Assembly (NCBI RefSeq): GCF_000143415.4
Contig: NW_003314261.1
Span: forward strand, 6,609,132 to 6,673,131
Direction of reading: 5' to 3'
DNA length: 64,000 bases
DNA from: Selaginella moellendorffii
Taxonomy: Eukaryota; Streptophyta; Lycopodiopsida; Selaginellales; Selaginellaceae
The notes under the pieces are model-generated. The model did not search any database. It was not told the origin of the DNA and saw nothing but the letters and a program-made list of their open reading frames with translations. Numbering within the stretch: the first letter of the stretch is position 1; each line of letters begins with the position of its first letter. The position numbers and the translations under genes were made by a program. This document shows positions 47,367 through 58,828 of this stretch, piece after piece.

Positions 47367-49280
47367 ATGTCTGTGCTTGCTTTAGATTTCGCAGGCCGCC
47401 ACAACTACTTCGTCAATTTCCACCTCTCCGAATTTCAGACCTTGGGCGACGATGGGTTTGTGACGCTCGACCCGAAGAAAGACGACATTGTGGGCTCCTT
47501 CTTCATGATCAAACTCGGCCGCAACATCAGGGACGTGCCCAAGAGCCGCTGCCTCTATGTTCGCGAGGAGTGTCTGGAGCTTTACGAGAGCGTGCTGGAC
47601 GATGAAGAGGAAGGAGACAAGACTCAGAGGCTGTACGTCGGGAATCCAGGCGTCGGCAAATCGGTGACGGGTCTCCAGCTTCTGTTCCTTTTTGCTGTGG
47701 TGGGCAAGCGCACAGCAGTCTACTACAAGGAGAAGCTAGCTGCGGGAGTGTACTTCCTGTTTCGTGACGGCAAGTTCGACTCTGTTCTCGATCTCCATGG
47801 GGCGAGCGAGTACTTTATGGACTCCTCTACAATGTACATCCACGACGGGAGTAGGATTCCGAACTCGGACTCCATCGATGCCCAGACCCTGCTGATCTCA
47901 AGTCCTGACGTGAAGGTATACAAAGAGTTCAGCAAGGTTTCTGGAGGCTCTGACGCTTTTTATGCTCGGCTATGGAGCAAAGAAGAGCTCATGGAGTGCT
48001 GGAGTGTTGCATACAGTAGTAAGCTGGAATGGAGAACAGTTCAAAAGCACATCGACGTTGCCGGTCCTATTCCGAGGCTCGTGTTCCAGACACCAAAGAA
48101 GTTCAAGTGCGTCCAGCAGGCCATGAAGAGTAATCTCCTGAAGACAGAAAACTTACTGTCGCTCTTCTCCCTGATAGGAAACCATGATCTGGAGAGTACG
48201 TTTTCGCACACGCTCCTTCATTTAGACAGGGGAGGCGACTCATCTGAAGGCTGCACGAAGATTGCTTCAAACTTCGTGAAGGAGCAGTTGCTGCTCCGGC
48301 TTGAGAAAGAACACTGGTCAGAGATGATCAAGCAGTACAGCAGTCTAAGGGGAGTCGGCGGCCTGGCAGATTTCCGGGGTACTTTGATGGAACTACTCAT
48401 GCACATGACCTTTCCGAAGTACTTCGTCAGCTGTGAACGAATATGCGATCTACCGAAGCGTGGCCAGAAGCACAGACATGTGTCGAACAACGCTGCGAAC
48501 GACCTGTTGCTGGCAGATGGAGTGGATGACCTGCATGTCATCTTTTATCACGACTTTGCGGACCTGCAGAAGAAGATTCAGAAGTGCCTCAAAAAAGGCT
48601 ATGCAGCTGCTTATTTTTGGCCCAGGACGAAGACGGAGGCTGCCATCGACAGCCTCTACATAAACTTCAAGACCAAACGGGCGTACCTCCTCCAGGCGAC
48701 TGTTTCAGAGAAATATCCAGTCGTGTGGCATCCCGTGGAGCTACTGTTGAAGCATTTGAGCAGCAACGGGATCTTCATTGTGGGACTTTTCTTCATCGTC
48801 TCGGGGACCAATTATACAACGTTCAAGCCTCAGGCGTGGAAGAGAAAACGTAAAGTCAGAGGTGCATTCGTGGACGTCAAGACATCCCCGAACTTGTGTC
48901 AGTACAAGGTGAAGTTTGAGCTACTTGGCGATGATTTACAGAAGATCCATATGCTGAGGGACTACGTGGACAGCATAGACGGCAACTACAAGGCAATCAC
49001 GGTAAGAAGCCTGGTTTCTTTCGCTCTAACTGCACTGTTCCTGCTAGGAATCTATGAGGGATGTGCCTGAGGAGCATGTTCGGAAGCGCAAGCGCGATGG
49101 TGCCTCATCGTCTGATATGTAAGCTGTAGTTCACACTGCTTGATACTCTGCTGACTAGTGGTGGTCATTTTTCTTAGCACGGCTTCGATGCCAGCGGAGT
49201 CTGACTCAGAGTACGACATGGAACTGTTGGAGGGAGAAGAAGATGAGCTGTTTGACCAGGAAGCCTATGACGACGAGTAG
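47367..49280 (+). CDS. Crinkler/RHS-type P-loop NTPase-nuclease-like protein, 3 exons
   Basis: Exons 47367-49001, 49048-49118 and 49178-49280 join in phase into about 602 residues. The Walker A motif VGNPGVGKS lies at residues 91-99. Its setting (QRLYVGNPGVGKSVTGLQLL, then FLFAVVGKRTAVYY) is the one found in Crinkler effectors and retrotransposon-hot-spot proteins. Near residues 420-450, AIDSLYINFKTKRAYLLQAT followed by VSEKYPV matches the nuclease-like segment of that superfamily (acidic residue, then LLQAT). The tail has a basic RKRKR run (possible nuclear signal) and an acidic end. No signal peptide. The frame is intact in a region otherwise full of dead elements. Its role is unknown; the family is linked to conflict and effector functions. 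Confidence 0.7.
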
Positions 49281-49879
49281 AACTCTGGCGAAAAAAACAC
49301 TTTGAATACTAGAAAGTGGGTCTTACAGAAGGTACTTTGTCTTACGATACTCCAAAGTACACTCCAAGGGATGCAGCTCTTCTCAATGTCTTTCACTGCC
49401 GCTCTTGAATCTTCAGAATGGTTTCCATAACCTGATGTGGAGCTTTCTGACATGATGCATCACCCTCAACACCCTGTGGAATCAGTGCCACTTTCAAAGG
49501 TCTGGAGTCGTGCTAGCTTCCCTAGATGGACTTCAGGCAAAGTTGAAAAGAACAACCATATTGTCCCCTTCCCTTTTTTGCATTCAAAGCCCTCAAAAGA
49601 ATATCTTGAAAAGTGTGGACTGAGCAAGCTTAAGGTATATTAACCCGGCTACCAAACTTCAGAACAAGGTTGCATCGAAAGGTTGGTCGTTGTAATCCTT
49701 GCAGCACCAACCTCCATGGGGGTCGCTGAAGAGTTGAAATCTTGCATATTGTGCTTGTGAGAAAAGTTTGTGAATGTAGTCAGGCTAATGCGGAGGTGTT
49801 GGTGGTCCCAAAAACCGGCCAACCGGTAAGTCTTGCAAAGGTGCTAGATAACCGCCGCTTCATCTGCAAAATGTAATCA
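49281..49879. other. 3' flank of the Crinkler-type gene
   Basis: No supported gene. Moderate-GC sequence that may include decayed copia DNA continuing into the next feature. Confidence 0.3.
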
Positions 49880-50570
49880 GTGGAATGAGGAGAAGGTCAT
49901 CAACATAAAGATAATGATGGTGATGGCTTGTTGAAGATGTACACGTTGACATCTGCAACTGTGTTTCCAAAGGAATGCTGCCACAGCAAATTGTTGAACG
50001 TTTGCTACCAAATGTTTCAAGCCGTACAAGGCTTTGCAAACCAGTTGCTCCTTGCCTGGCTCCAAAAATCCTCCAGCCTGACGCATGTATATCTCATCCT
50101 CGAGCTTACCATTCAAGAAGGCCCTGCCGACATCCATCTGATGGATGTCCCAGTCATGCTGTGTTGCAAGGGCTAAGAGGCTGCAAAGACTTGCCATGTG
50201 AGCAACCAGGGAAAAGTCTATGTAGTGGATGCCAGCCACCTTCGAAACCCTTCGCAAACAACTGAGCCTTGTAGCTGGTGGATCTGGTACGCGGCGCCCG
50301 GCAGGAAGAGGAACAAGAGAATAGGTACCATTCTTGTGAATGGCATCAATTTCATCGTGCATCTCCACCTGCAATAATTCAGCTTCATGACTCGCTGTGG
50401 CTCCAAAAGCGGTTAGATCGCCTTCAACGCAGCCACAGAGTCTGTTGAAGATGCTGGTCCAATTTGATGCTCTCAAGCATGCGTTGTGACGTGCATGGTG
50501 CAAGCAGCTCAAGAAGAAGAGGATCTGAGAGTCCGTGGTAACAGAATGCCAAGGGGTTGTGTGCATCAGG
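49880..50570 (-). pseudogene. Ty1/copia reverse transcriptase fragment
   Basis: The minus strand encodes a decayed copia polymerase: EMHDEIDAIHKNGTYSLVPL, a shortened linker, then LLALATQHDWDIHQMDVGRA with the following FLNGKLEDEIYMRQAGGF and LVCKALYGLKH. The usual block between LPAGRR and FSPVA is compressed, and the YVDD region is lost. No LTRs were found around it. It is a truncated retroelement relic. Confidence 0.75.
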
Positions 50571-51119
50571 GTCCTTGGAAGATTCTGGAAGAATCTGTGA
50601 GGAGATTCCTTGGAATCTCGTCTGTAGGCAAAGTTGATTTAGAAAACAATGTCCTTTTTTTTTGCATCGGCAACAAAATCTAATTTCTTGAATTTCTAAA
50701 TTTATAATTATAATTTTAAATTTAGATCTGAGTCTGCACCCTTTGGTAGGCCCCTCCAGAGTCTCCCAAGTGAAACAAGATGGAGCAGGAACCAAGTACT
50801 CTACTGTTCTTCCATTGCCAAGAGGGAAAATTCATAATGGAGCAGCAACCACATGCTCTCATGTATAAAACTTTATTGATCTGAATGTAGGGGGGTTGGG
50901 TAGTTTTTGAGCTGAGCTCAAGTCAATAAAAGTCAATGAAAATCAATATAGTCCACCAAATACAAAAGTTGATGTTTAAATGATTGGTTCAAGATGAACT
51001 AACACTTCTATTCAAAACTTAAGACATATTTTCAGTCCAAGAAAAAGCTAAATAATATAAGTCTAATAAGAAAATAAATATCATAACTCAAAGAAGAAAC
51101 TCTATATTACCACTAAAAA
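50571..51119. other. AT-rich spacer
   Basis: Non-coding. No terminal inverted repeat was found that would mark the left edge of the cassette that follows. Confidence 0.3.
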
Positions 51120-54100
51120 ATTTGACTAAAGAAAAAACTAAATTTAGTCTTCCTCAATATCCACATCCACAATAGTATTATTGCTCTTTAACTGTGGGCT
51201 CTTGTTATATATGAGTTTGTGCCATTGCTTCTGCATAATATGGTAAATTATAGCCTATGTCATCGATCCACCTAATATACACAACCATGATGGAATTACT
51301 ATAATGAGAAATTTATACTTTATTATCACCTGTTATGAAATGTCCCAAGAACACCTTCAAATGCACTCTCCTTCTCTAGTGCATAAATTGCACAACTAGT
51401 CTCTTTAGCTGCTAGCACCATCGAACCAAAACCTATTGTAGCATCAAGCACAATCCTCTTAGGAAGACAAAACAACTCTAGGAGGATTTGCATGGCCTTT
51501 GGTGAACAATGTCAATAGCCAGGGAACTCTATATGATGGTCCTTGTCGATGACATTCAGGATGATATTTGTTGAGCTATCATATCCTGGCAATGCTAAAC
51601 CTGCACACTCATCAACTCGTGTAATACTGTGACGGCAAGAGTAGTGGCAGAGAGCATGGTAGTTCCATGCTAAAACCTATAATGAAAAGAGGCAATCAAT
51701 TTAAGATATGAAAAATAAGGAAATGCAAACCTTTTGGATTCGGCCACCTGCTCCTTTTGTTTCAACTAGGATGTTTGAGAGTTAGGTAGCTTGATGCAAA
51801 CTCAACCAATCTAGAGTCATCATTCTCTGCCATCGTTGCAAGAAGACCTCCCCAAAATAAAAAATGGGGAAGAATGACTAGCATAATGCCCTTGTATCGC
51901 AACACCTTGGATGCCATATCCACTGCTTGAAAAATATGGTCAAGTCGAAGGATGTTTTAGGATGGAGTGTCGCCTTGTAAAGGTGGTAACCCATCAGGCA
52001 GGTCGAAGAATGCGAGGTTGATGCCGAAAGTATTGTTCATTCCCAATCCTTGTATCCATTGATGGAACATAGAAGACTCTCGGCTCACGTTGTTGGAAAG
52101 CTAAAAGTAGTCCCCAATAACTATTACCACGTTGCCAACACTTCCCGTAGGAGAAAGAGGGCAAACTGAATAGTGTTCAAAACTGGAAAATATTAAAGTT
52201 AATACATGTTTTTTTTCATACCTGTTTATGTGAAGCTGATAAAGATAACTCTTGGAGGTTATCCTCTGTAGCAGTGGGGAGGGATGGAAAGAATGCATTT
52301 GTACGTCAGCATATAGAGTGCTAGCTGGTTTCTCTGACATCTACAACCAAATTACAATAAACAAGGTTATTGGAAATCAAGTTCTTACTCTCTTGGACGT
52401 CCTCACTATGGAGTTGCCTTTGTACATTTTGAGTAGTCGGGGCTAAACAAGCAGTGGCAGTAGGATCTGGGGAATGAGCAACTGCTGTAGGATGAGATGG
52501 GGCAGGAGAGTTTTCAGCTAGTTCTCCATTCTTTCATCTTTGGTTTGCTCAATATGAATCTCATCTTTGTCTTGAGGCATCTCCACTCCCTCCAAAAGTG
52601 CCTCTACAATAAAGTAGAAACATAAGTTACTACTAGGAAATTTTACTCATCAAACCTGAATACACTTGAGGTAGAGATCAAGCTCAAAAGGTGACAATGG
52701 CATTTGCCTCCACAACTCCAAATACCATGGACAAAGTTCTCGCTCTTGCACAATGGGACAATGGAACTTTGGTTTATATATGCCAAGTTTATTCCCACTA
52801 GTTAAGAGTTTGAGAAAAACACTTGCTATGTATACTGGAGCACCTAAGCAATGATTTAAATACCTACAAAAGAGCCATGATTAAATAAACAAGTCAATTT
52901 CTTGTAATATACCTATATGCCATGTGGCACGAGAAAATGGTTGGCCCAGTTGATTCTTGAAATCCATAGAGTTTGAGCTGCCATTAGGAAGCCATCCATC
53001 CTCAAGCTCTTGAAGGGAAGCTCAGACATATTCTGGAAGTGTTATGCTAATGCAAGCACTAATAAGGAACTTCGTATCCCATACTTGAAGTAGCTCTTTA
53101 GTAGCTGCAATACTCTGAGTGATATAAAGCTTCTCCTTCATCACATTCTCAAGTTTGCTCTCCAACTGCTTATCATTGTTATGATGCCAAGCATTGAGGA
53201 GCTCCAAGCAAAAGGTTTGTTCATTGAAGGAGAGTTTGCTTTTTGCAATGTTATAGATTAATTCTTCATATGTTTTACCATTTCCTACAAGGACAAGGAT
53301 TTCAAAGTGGAATGAGAAAGATAAAAGGGACTAACTTACTGCCATGAGAGCATATCTCTGCAATGCAATCTAGCCAATCTTTATCATGTCGAATGTCTGT
53401 AATTGCAAGTAGCTTCTTCACTTTTAATTTCTTCGAGTTCAAAATATGCTGCTCAATTTGTCGTAATTCAAAGTTCGTTTGCACCTCATCTATCATTTGC
53501 TTAATCTTCAAATATGAGTTTTGCTCCTCCTTGACAATTGGCTAAAAGGAAAACTTATGAGTAGAAAACACAAGTTCATGCAAGAAAAGGATACTTTTGC
53601 CCAGACACCACAACCAAAAAATCCATAGGCACTTGATACCAAGTAAGCAACTCTTGGCCTTTACGTGCTACAAGCTTTGCTTGAACTACTTCCATAACCT
53701 CATGACTATACAACATTTAGATTTCCTCAAGAGAAAGCATGCCAACATATCGAAGGTGCTTGATATCATGGACCAAGGTATGTGCTTGTAAAGCAAACTG
53801 ATTAAGCCTATAACATAGTTGGTGAGAACAAAGGTTACTAATAAATGATTCTTACATGTTGATCTTGTGATATGCCAAGTTGAGCTTCACAGCTTGGTTT
53901 CGATCCTATGGCTCCACAAGTGTCACTGGGACACAAATATGTTGCTCGTCATCGTCCTGGAACTTCTCTTAGATACACCTCCAAAATGCTAGCCACTAGT
54001 GGTTTCCATCAATAATGAAGAACATCCAGCCTACAAAAGCTTGTGTCTCCTTGTGGCACGCCATCAAAGTATTAAAATCCTGAGATTTCCTTTGCCATAT

Positions 54101-54830
54101 TTGATCCCAAGTTTGCTTGATCTCGTGACTAACCATGTCTATACAATTTGTTCTGGGGAATGATAATGACACAATAAATGATTTAGCAGTGTGCCCGAAT
54201 CCAACCTCTGTGAAAGAGGTATAAATAGCCATGTTGAGGTCATAAGCTGAGTGCACCTAGTGACTCTGCTTAAGACGGCAAAGTGGAATCTGAAGATGTT
54301 AGAATCCTTTCCAAGCCATTTCACCTCACACCCTGCTAATAGTTTGTTCTTGAGCTTGGACAATAGTCTCATGTACTTGCTCATTCAAAATCATGTTAGT
54401 CTCTAGCATAGTTACCACCTCATTTTTGTGACCTTTAGGAGCAGCAGCATGTCCACCATTTCCACCACCAAGATCTGCCCCACCACCTATAGAACCAGGT
54501 GCTTCATTTTTGCCACCAAGTTCCACCCCACCACCTATGGCACTACCACCACCAGCTTCTCCTGTGCTATAGCTAACTTTTGCATTTCCATGCTCTATAG
54601 AACCATCTGGCTCCTGCATGCTAATACCTGGATTAGGATCAACCATTACTTGGATCTGGACACCACTGCTCCCACCTTGGTCTTCCTCCGAAGTAGCGCT
54701 TTGAACTTGTGAGGTGTCCCTAGTGAATCTAGCACAACAATCTAGTCATTTTCCTGGAGAACAGGTCTATTGAGGTTGATTGGCACACTTCTTCTATTGT
54801 GACATGATTTATATATCTGCATGAAAATGA
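51120..54830 (-). pseudogene. Multi-exon gene with DNA N4/N6-methyltransferase-like motifs, broken
   Basis: Successive minus-strand exons separated by short GT-AG introns can be read from about 54.8 kb down to 51.3 kb. An early segment has PVLQEND, a stop, then IVVLDSLGTPHKF. A Gly-rich part with IGGGVELGGKNEAPG follows. Helical exons come next (HEVMEVVQAKLVARKG, KIKQMIDEVQTNFELR, LGAPVYIASVFLKLL). Then FGINLAFFDLPDG (about 51988-52030) resembles motif IV (DPPY type). HCSPKAMQILLELF and IVLDATIGFGSMVLAA (about 51412-51480) resemble the C-terminal motifs X and I (FxGxG) of beta-class DNA methyltransferases, in the right order. At least four in-frame stops are each one C-to-T or G-to-A change from CAA, CAG or TGG. 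The methyltransferase reading is inference from these motifs. Exon edges are approximate. Confidence 0.5.
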
Positions 54831-54869
54831 CAAATAAACTTGAGTAAACATTAAAAAAACCACAAAGCA

Positions 54870-55432
54870 GTTCCCTTGGCATTAGGAAGATTGGTTCATT
54901 GCTGAACCGATCCTCTCAGTGTCAAGGGAACAAAAAAAAGAAAAGAAAAAAGAAGTAGTTCCCTTGGCGCTGGGAAGATTGGTTCATCGCTAAACCAATC
55001 TTCTTAGTGCCAAGGGAACAAAAAAAAGAAGAAAAGTAGTTCCCTTAGCACTAGGAAAATTGGTTTATCGCCGAACCAATCTTCTTAGTGCTAAGGGAAC
55101 AAAAAAAAGAAATAAAGAAGTAATTCCCTTGGCACTAGGAAGGTTAGTTCATTGCTGAATTGATTTTCTCAGCACCAAGGGAACAAAAAAAAGAAGAAAA
55201 AAAGAAACTCCCTTGGTGCTGGGAAGATTAGTTCGTCGCCGAACCGATCTTCTTAGTGCCAATGGAACGACAAGAAATTAAAAAAACCCAGAATCTGATG
55301 TGCTGGGAAGATCAATTCGTCGCTGGACCAATCTTCTCAACACCAATAGAATGACAAGAAACAAAAAAAAAACCCAGAATCTGATGTGTTTGGAAGATTT
55401 GTTTGCTACCGAACCGATCATTTCAGTGTGAA
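54870..55432. repeat. Tandem array of about seven hairpin units
   Basis: Units at 54870-54931, 54958-55019, 55039-55100, 55123-55184, 55207-55268, 55299-55350 and 55387-55432 (the last partial) have a period of 81-92 bp. Each unit is an inverted repeat: a 5' arm such as GTTCCCTTGGCGCTGGGAAG, a 6-8 nt loop, and a 3' arm such as CTTAGTGCCAAGGGAAC. Stems are about 27 bp with few mismatches, mostly G-T type. Spacers are A-rich (AAAAAAAAGAAG type). The array lies between the two divergent genes of the cassette. Confidence 0.9.
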
Positions 55433-56162
55433 GTAGCCGTGAGGCGCAAGTTACTTGCAAGCTAGGACCAAAAGATGGGGAGATGGAAAAGTAGCAAAGA
55501 GAGGCATATCTTGATTGAGGAGTTTCTTTTTAGTGTCTTGAAGAGCATTTAGTGTCTTGATTGAGAAGCATTTTGAAGCATTCAAGCGTTGCAGCAGTAA
55601 AACTCTAAAAATTAACAGTCACGATCAATGGTCATGATCAACGGTCACGATCAATTTTTTAATAGTACTTGGATATATTTATAGGAAAAATCCACTATAA
55701 ACATAGATTTCATGTATTCTTTCCAAGGAGACAATCATTCAATGCTTTAGATATTAATTGTATAATTGAAAAAGCCCCGCATGAACTAATCTTTTCGAGT
55801 TTGAGTCTCTCTCATTTATCACAAAAGAATGAAACTTTTTTAAAGGGAAAAGAGTATGGAGATGAGAGGAAGAACAAATAATTAATGCTACAACTCTCGT
55901 GATTAATTGGTGCCTCTTGCTCATAACCCCATTCATTTCAACAGTATTATTCCTCTCACAATCAATTATACAATTAATATGGGTGGCTCTTTAACATTCT
56001 CATATATCTTTAGATTCTAAATAGTTGTATATTTTGTTGAAATATTTAACTTGTCCTTTGCAAGGACACAATTAATTAAAGCTCACAATACAGGAAAATA
56101 TTTTGTTCTTTCTTGTCAGTTTCTCTCCAAAATTTTTCTAAGTGCTCAAGCAAAGAGAAGAT
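55433..56162. promoter_or_regulatory. Intergenic region upstream of the Cys/His-rich gene
   Basis: AT-rich. Contains three adjacent copies of a 14-bp motif (GGTCACGATCAA variants, about 55617-55655). Otherwise nothing visible. Likely promoter of the plus-strand gene. Confidence 0.35.
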
Positions 56163-57089
56163 ATGAGAGAATTTTACTTGAAGTTTGATCAAGAGCCTCC
56201 AATTGTTTTTTCTAAGAATGTTATAGGAGAGAGCTTTCTCTACAGAAGATTCAAGTTGAAGCCAGGATCAATTAGTTTGGAGAATGTATATTGGGATAAG
56301 GGTAATCAGATAAAAAAATCCATTTTTCTCGATAGTGGTGTGGGAGAGAATGGGATTCAGTGGGATTTTGATAGATGTATAGGTCAAGAGATTCTAGTTA
56401 CAAGATCTCTAAAGCGAGCAAAGGAGAGCACATCAGTTTCACAGCCAACTGTGCAAGGGGTGAAGGATGAAGTTGTTATTCTCTCCAATGACAAAAGTGA
56501 AGAAGATGAACTTCCCAACATAGCTTCCCAGACAAGTAAGTGCATTCCTTCTAGACCAGTTTTTGAAGCGGTGGATAAGGCATTTCGGCAATCTCAATCA
56601 TTACGGTTGGAATTAAAAGAGTTCCAGTACATGAGAGGTGAGGAGCTTCCATCTTCCTATAATAGGAATATATTTTTTGAATTTCCACCTACCAATTTGT
56701 CAAGCAGGAAGAGGGGCATAGAGATGTGTCTTGATCCACATAATTGGTGCAGAGTAAAGACAACCCACTTCTCCCATTTCGACGGATCTATGTCCATAAT
56801 CCATTATGGTGAACAGGTTAAGTGTGTCACTAAGAAATGCATTTCTAATCATGGCAAGAATATGTGTTTCTTTGAAGGCTCAGCAATCAATCCCTCTAGG
56901 CGTGATGAGGTTGCTACAGGGTTTAGATGTCACAAATGTGGGGCAACACCTGTGTGTCAAGCATGTTGCGATGCAAAAATGTATTATTTTCTTCCACAAG
57001 ATGGATGTTTATGCAGAGCAGCAGTGCATGTTGGATACCACCAACATGCAATAGAGGAAGGAATCTGCCATGATTCTTTTGCAATTTAA
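56163..57089 (+). CDS. Unrecognised protein with Cys/His clusters (308 aa or first exon)
   Basis: An open frame starts MREFYLKFDQEPPIVFSKN. It contains an acidic linker (DEVVILSNDKSEEDELPN), KCVTKKCISNHGKNMC and a zinc-ribbon-like end: CHKCGATPVCQACCDAK, then CLCRAAVHVGYHQHA. The Cys and His spacing suggests two or more zinc sites. No known transposase or nuclease signature is seen. The frame stops at 57087, but protein-like sequence in other frames continues for 1.7 kb, so this may be exon 1 of a larger gene. Composition is AT-rich like the divergent partner gene. Function unknown. Confidence 0.5.
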   Translation: MREFYLKFDQEPPIVFSKNVIGESFLYRRFKLKPGSISLENVYWDKGNQIKKSIFLDSGVGENGIQWDFDRCIGQEILVTRSLKRAKESTSVSQPTVQGVKDEVVILSNDKSEEDELPNIASQTSKCIPSRPVFEAVDKAFRQSQSLRLELKEFQYMRGEELPSSYNRNIFFEFPPTNLSSRKRGIEMCLDPHNWCRVKTTHFSHFDGSMSIIHYGEQVKCVTKKCISNHGKNMCFFEGSAINPSRRDEVATGFRCHKCGATPVCQACCDAKMYYFLPQDGCLCRAAVHVGYHQHAIEEGICHDSFAI

Positions 57090-58828
57090 AGGCTGGGAAG
57101 AAAAGTGCCGCAACTCCAAAGTGTGTTCAATAGTCTGTACTAAAAGACTATGTGATGGACATGTTGTTACAAGCTAATAGTGAAAAAGAGTTCACAGAGA
57201 ACAACTTGAAGGACTTGCTTCGAAATATAGAACTTATGACAAATTTAAACAGGTATAAGTTAATATTAACTCTACTTTGTCACTAGAAACACTTGTTTTT
57301 TTTTGGCAGAATAAAGAACTAGATGTGAGAAGGGTGAGATGGAAAACTTCAATCTGGATTGGATGCAATTTTAAAGTTAAAAAGAAAATATTCCTATGAA
57401 TTTATTCATGGGAGTTTATTTGTTGGCCAAGTGACTTCGAACAGTCAACTCCCTTTCATCTTTAAAATGTCCACCCTTGGTCCTGCTTTTGGTGTGGACC
57501 TTGTACAACAAATGGATATGGATGGAGACGGGAATTTGGTTAATTCCTTGATCCATTTCGACCATATAGAATGAGTTTTAGACTGGTCAATAATGGGAGC
57601 TCATATTTATGATCACAAGTGGTTATTCATTTTTTAAGGATTCCATACCGATTTACATTATAACCATTCCTTCTATAGGTTGCAATGCAGCTTGACTATA
57701 GCTATAGCCGAATTCAAGGTTCAAGATTTCCCAACATAAACCATCTTTTAAACATGTATGTTTGAGGTTGTTGAATAATGAACCGAGAAAAAACCCAACT
57801 TCCGTGGTTTCATGGCAGATGCTATTGATGCTAACTGGTTGGCTGTATGATAAGTATTTGGAAGTGATAAAAGTCAGCCATTACAAGGTAAAGAAAAGAG
57901 TTGTGAGTTTCATTAGGCAAAGAGCATCAATGAACATTGCCGATGCATCAAATATAGCTTCCATCACGAATTCAAGCAGCTTTGTCGGGAATGGATGGAT
58001 GCACCAACTAAAGAGGAGCACGAAGCAAAAGCAAATGAGATGTGCATATGGTGGCATGAAGGAGACAAAATGTCAATTAAACACCTTCTACAAATAGAGT
58101 GTTGGCTTGCATGGTGAGAAGTTTGAATATTCAGTAGGGCCATTATATTCTCTATATAAGTTTTCTCTTATTTTCTTTTTTTGCCACATTTAAATATTGC
58201 ATTTTTCCTAGGATCAACCACTTGACAACATTGCACTTACACTAACAATTAATCTCTCTGAGTGCAAACATTGGAGTTGGAGAGCTTCCGAAGTAGGAAA
58301 AGGAAAAGTGTCCCTCTATGAAGCTACACTCTTTGACCTCACTAGATATCTTGAGCAGTCAAGAGCAGTCAAAAGCTTTGGCTGCACAGGAAGCAAGGTT
58401 TGCTGGTACAGGTCCAAACTTAGATAAGCTTCGAGAGCAGGTTGGTAGAAGGACAACACCAGTAGCAAAGTCAATATCTAAGATGGTAGGGGAAGTTGTT
58501 ATTGGAACTCCTATGGAATCAAGTTATGAACCACTTGGGCACATGAGGATAGCTTGTTTAAAGTGTCAATAGACATTTGATGGGCTTAACATCACTCCTT
58601 CTAGCTCTCACCGTCTAAAGTTTGATTACCATTCTGTTCTATGATACCGAAGAAAAACTAAGGAACATGGAGTGGAGGAAGTGCCAATTGTTACACAAGT
58701 AAATCTGATGTTAGAGGTTGAGAAGATTATTGCTCGTGAGCCAGTTTCTCGTATCAACTGGGCAATTCGAAGAGTCAGTGCTAAAAGTAATGTGTGTTGC
58801 TCCAGAATGATTGGGAGTCGAGGCTAGT
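57090..58828 (+). pseudogene. Continuation of the Cys/His-rich gene, decayed, cut by LTR A
   Basis: Protein-like segments in the same orientation include KDYVMDMLLQANSEKEFTEN (57140-57260), HGSLFVGQVTSNSQLPF (57405), KVKKRVVSFIRQRASMN (57885), RIACLKCQ, a stop, then TFDGLNITPSSSHRL (58545-58620), and QVNLMLEVEKIIAREPVSR (58698-58760). The CxxC...HxxxxxxH pattern around 58550-58635 could be a zinc finger. In-frame stops and frame changes suggest decay, though unmapped introns explain some. The right end is where LTR A begins, so the original 3' end may be lost. Confidence 0.4.

Noticed and set aside
54870-55432. CRISPR-like array
   Set aside because: The repeated units are themselves palindromic with A-rich, similar spacers, in a plant genome; no unique spacers and no cas genes.
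54870-56162. Terminal inverted repeats that would bound the 51-59 kb cassette
   Set aside because: I looked near 50.9 kb and 58.8 kb but found no convincing matching ends. The right end is removed by LTR A.
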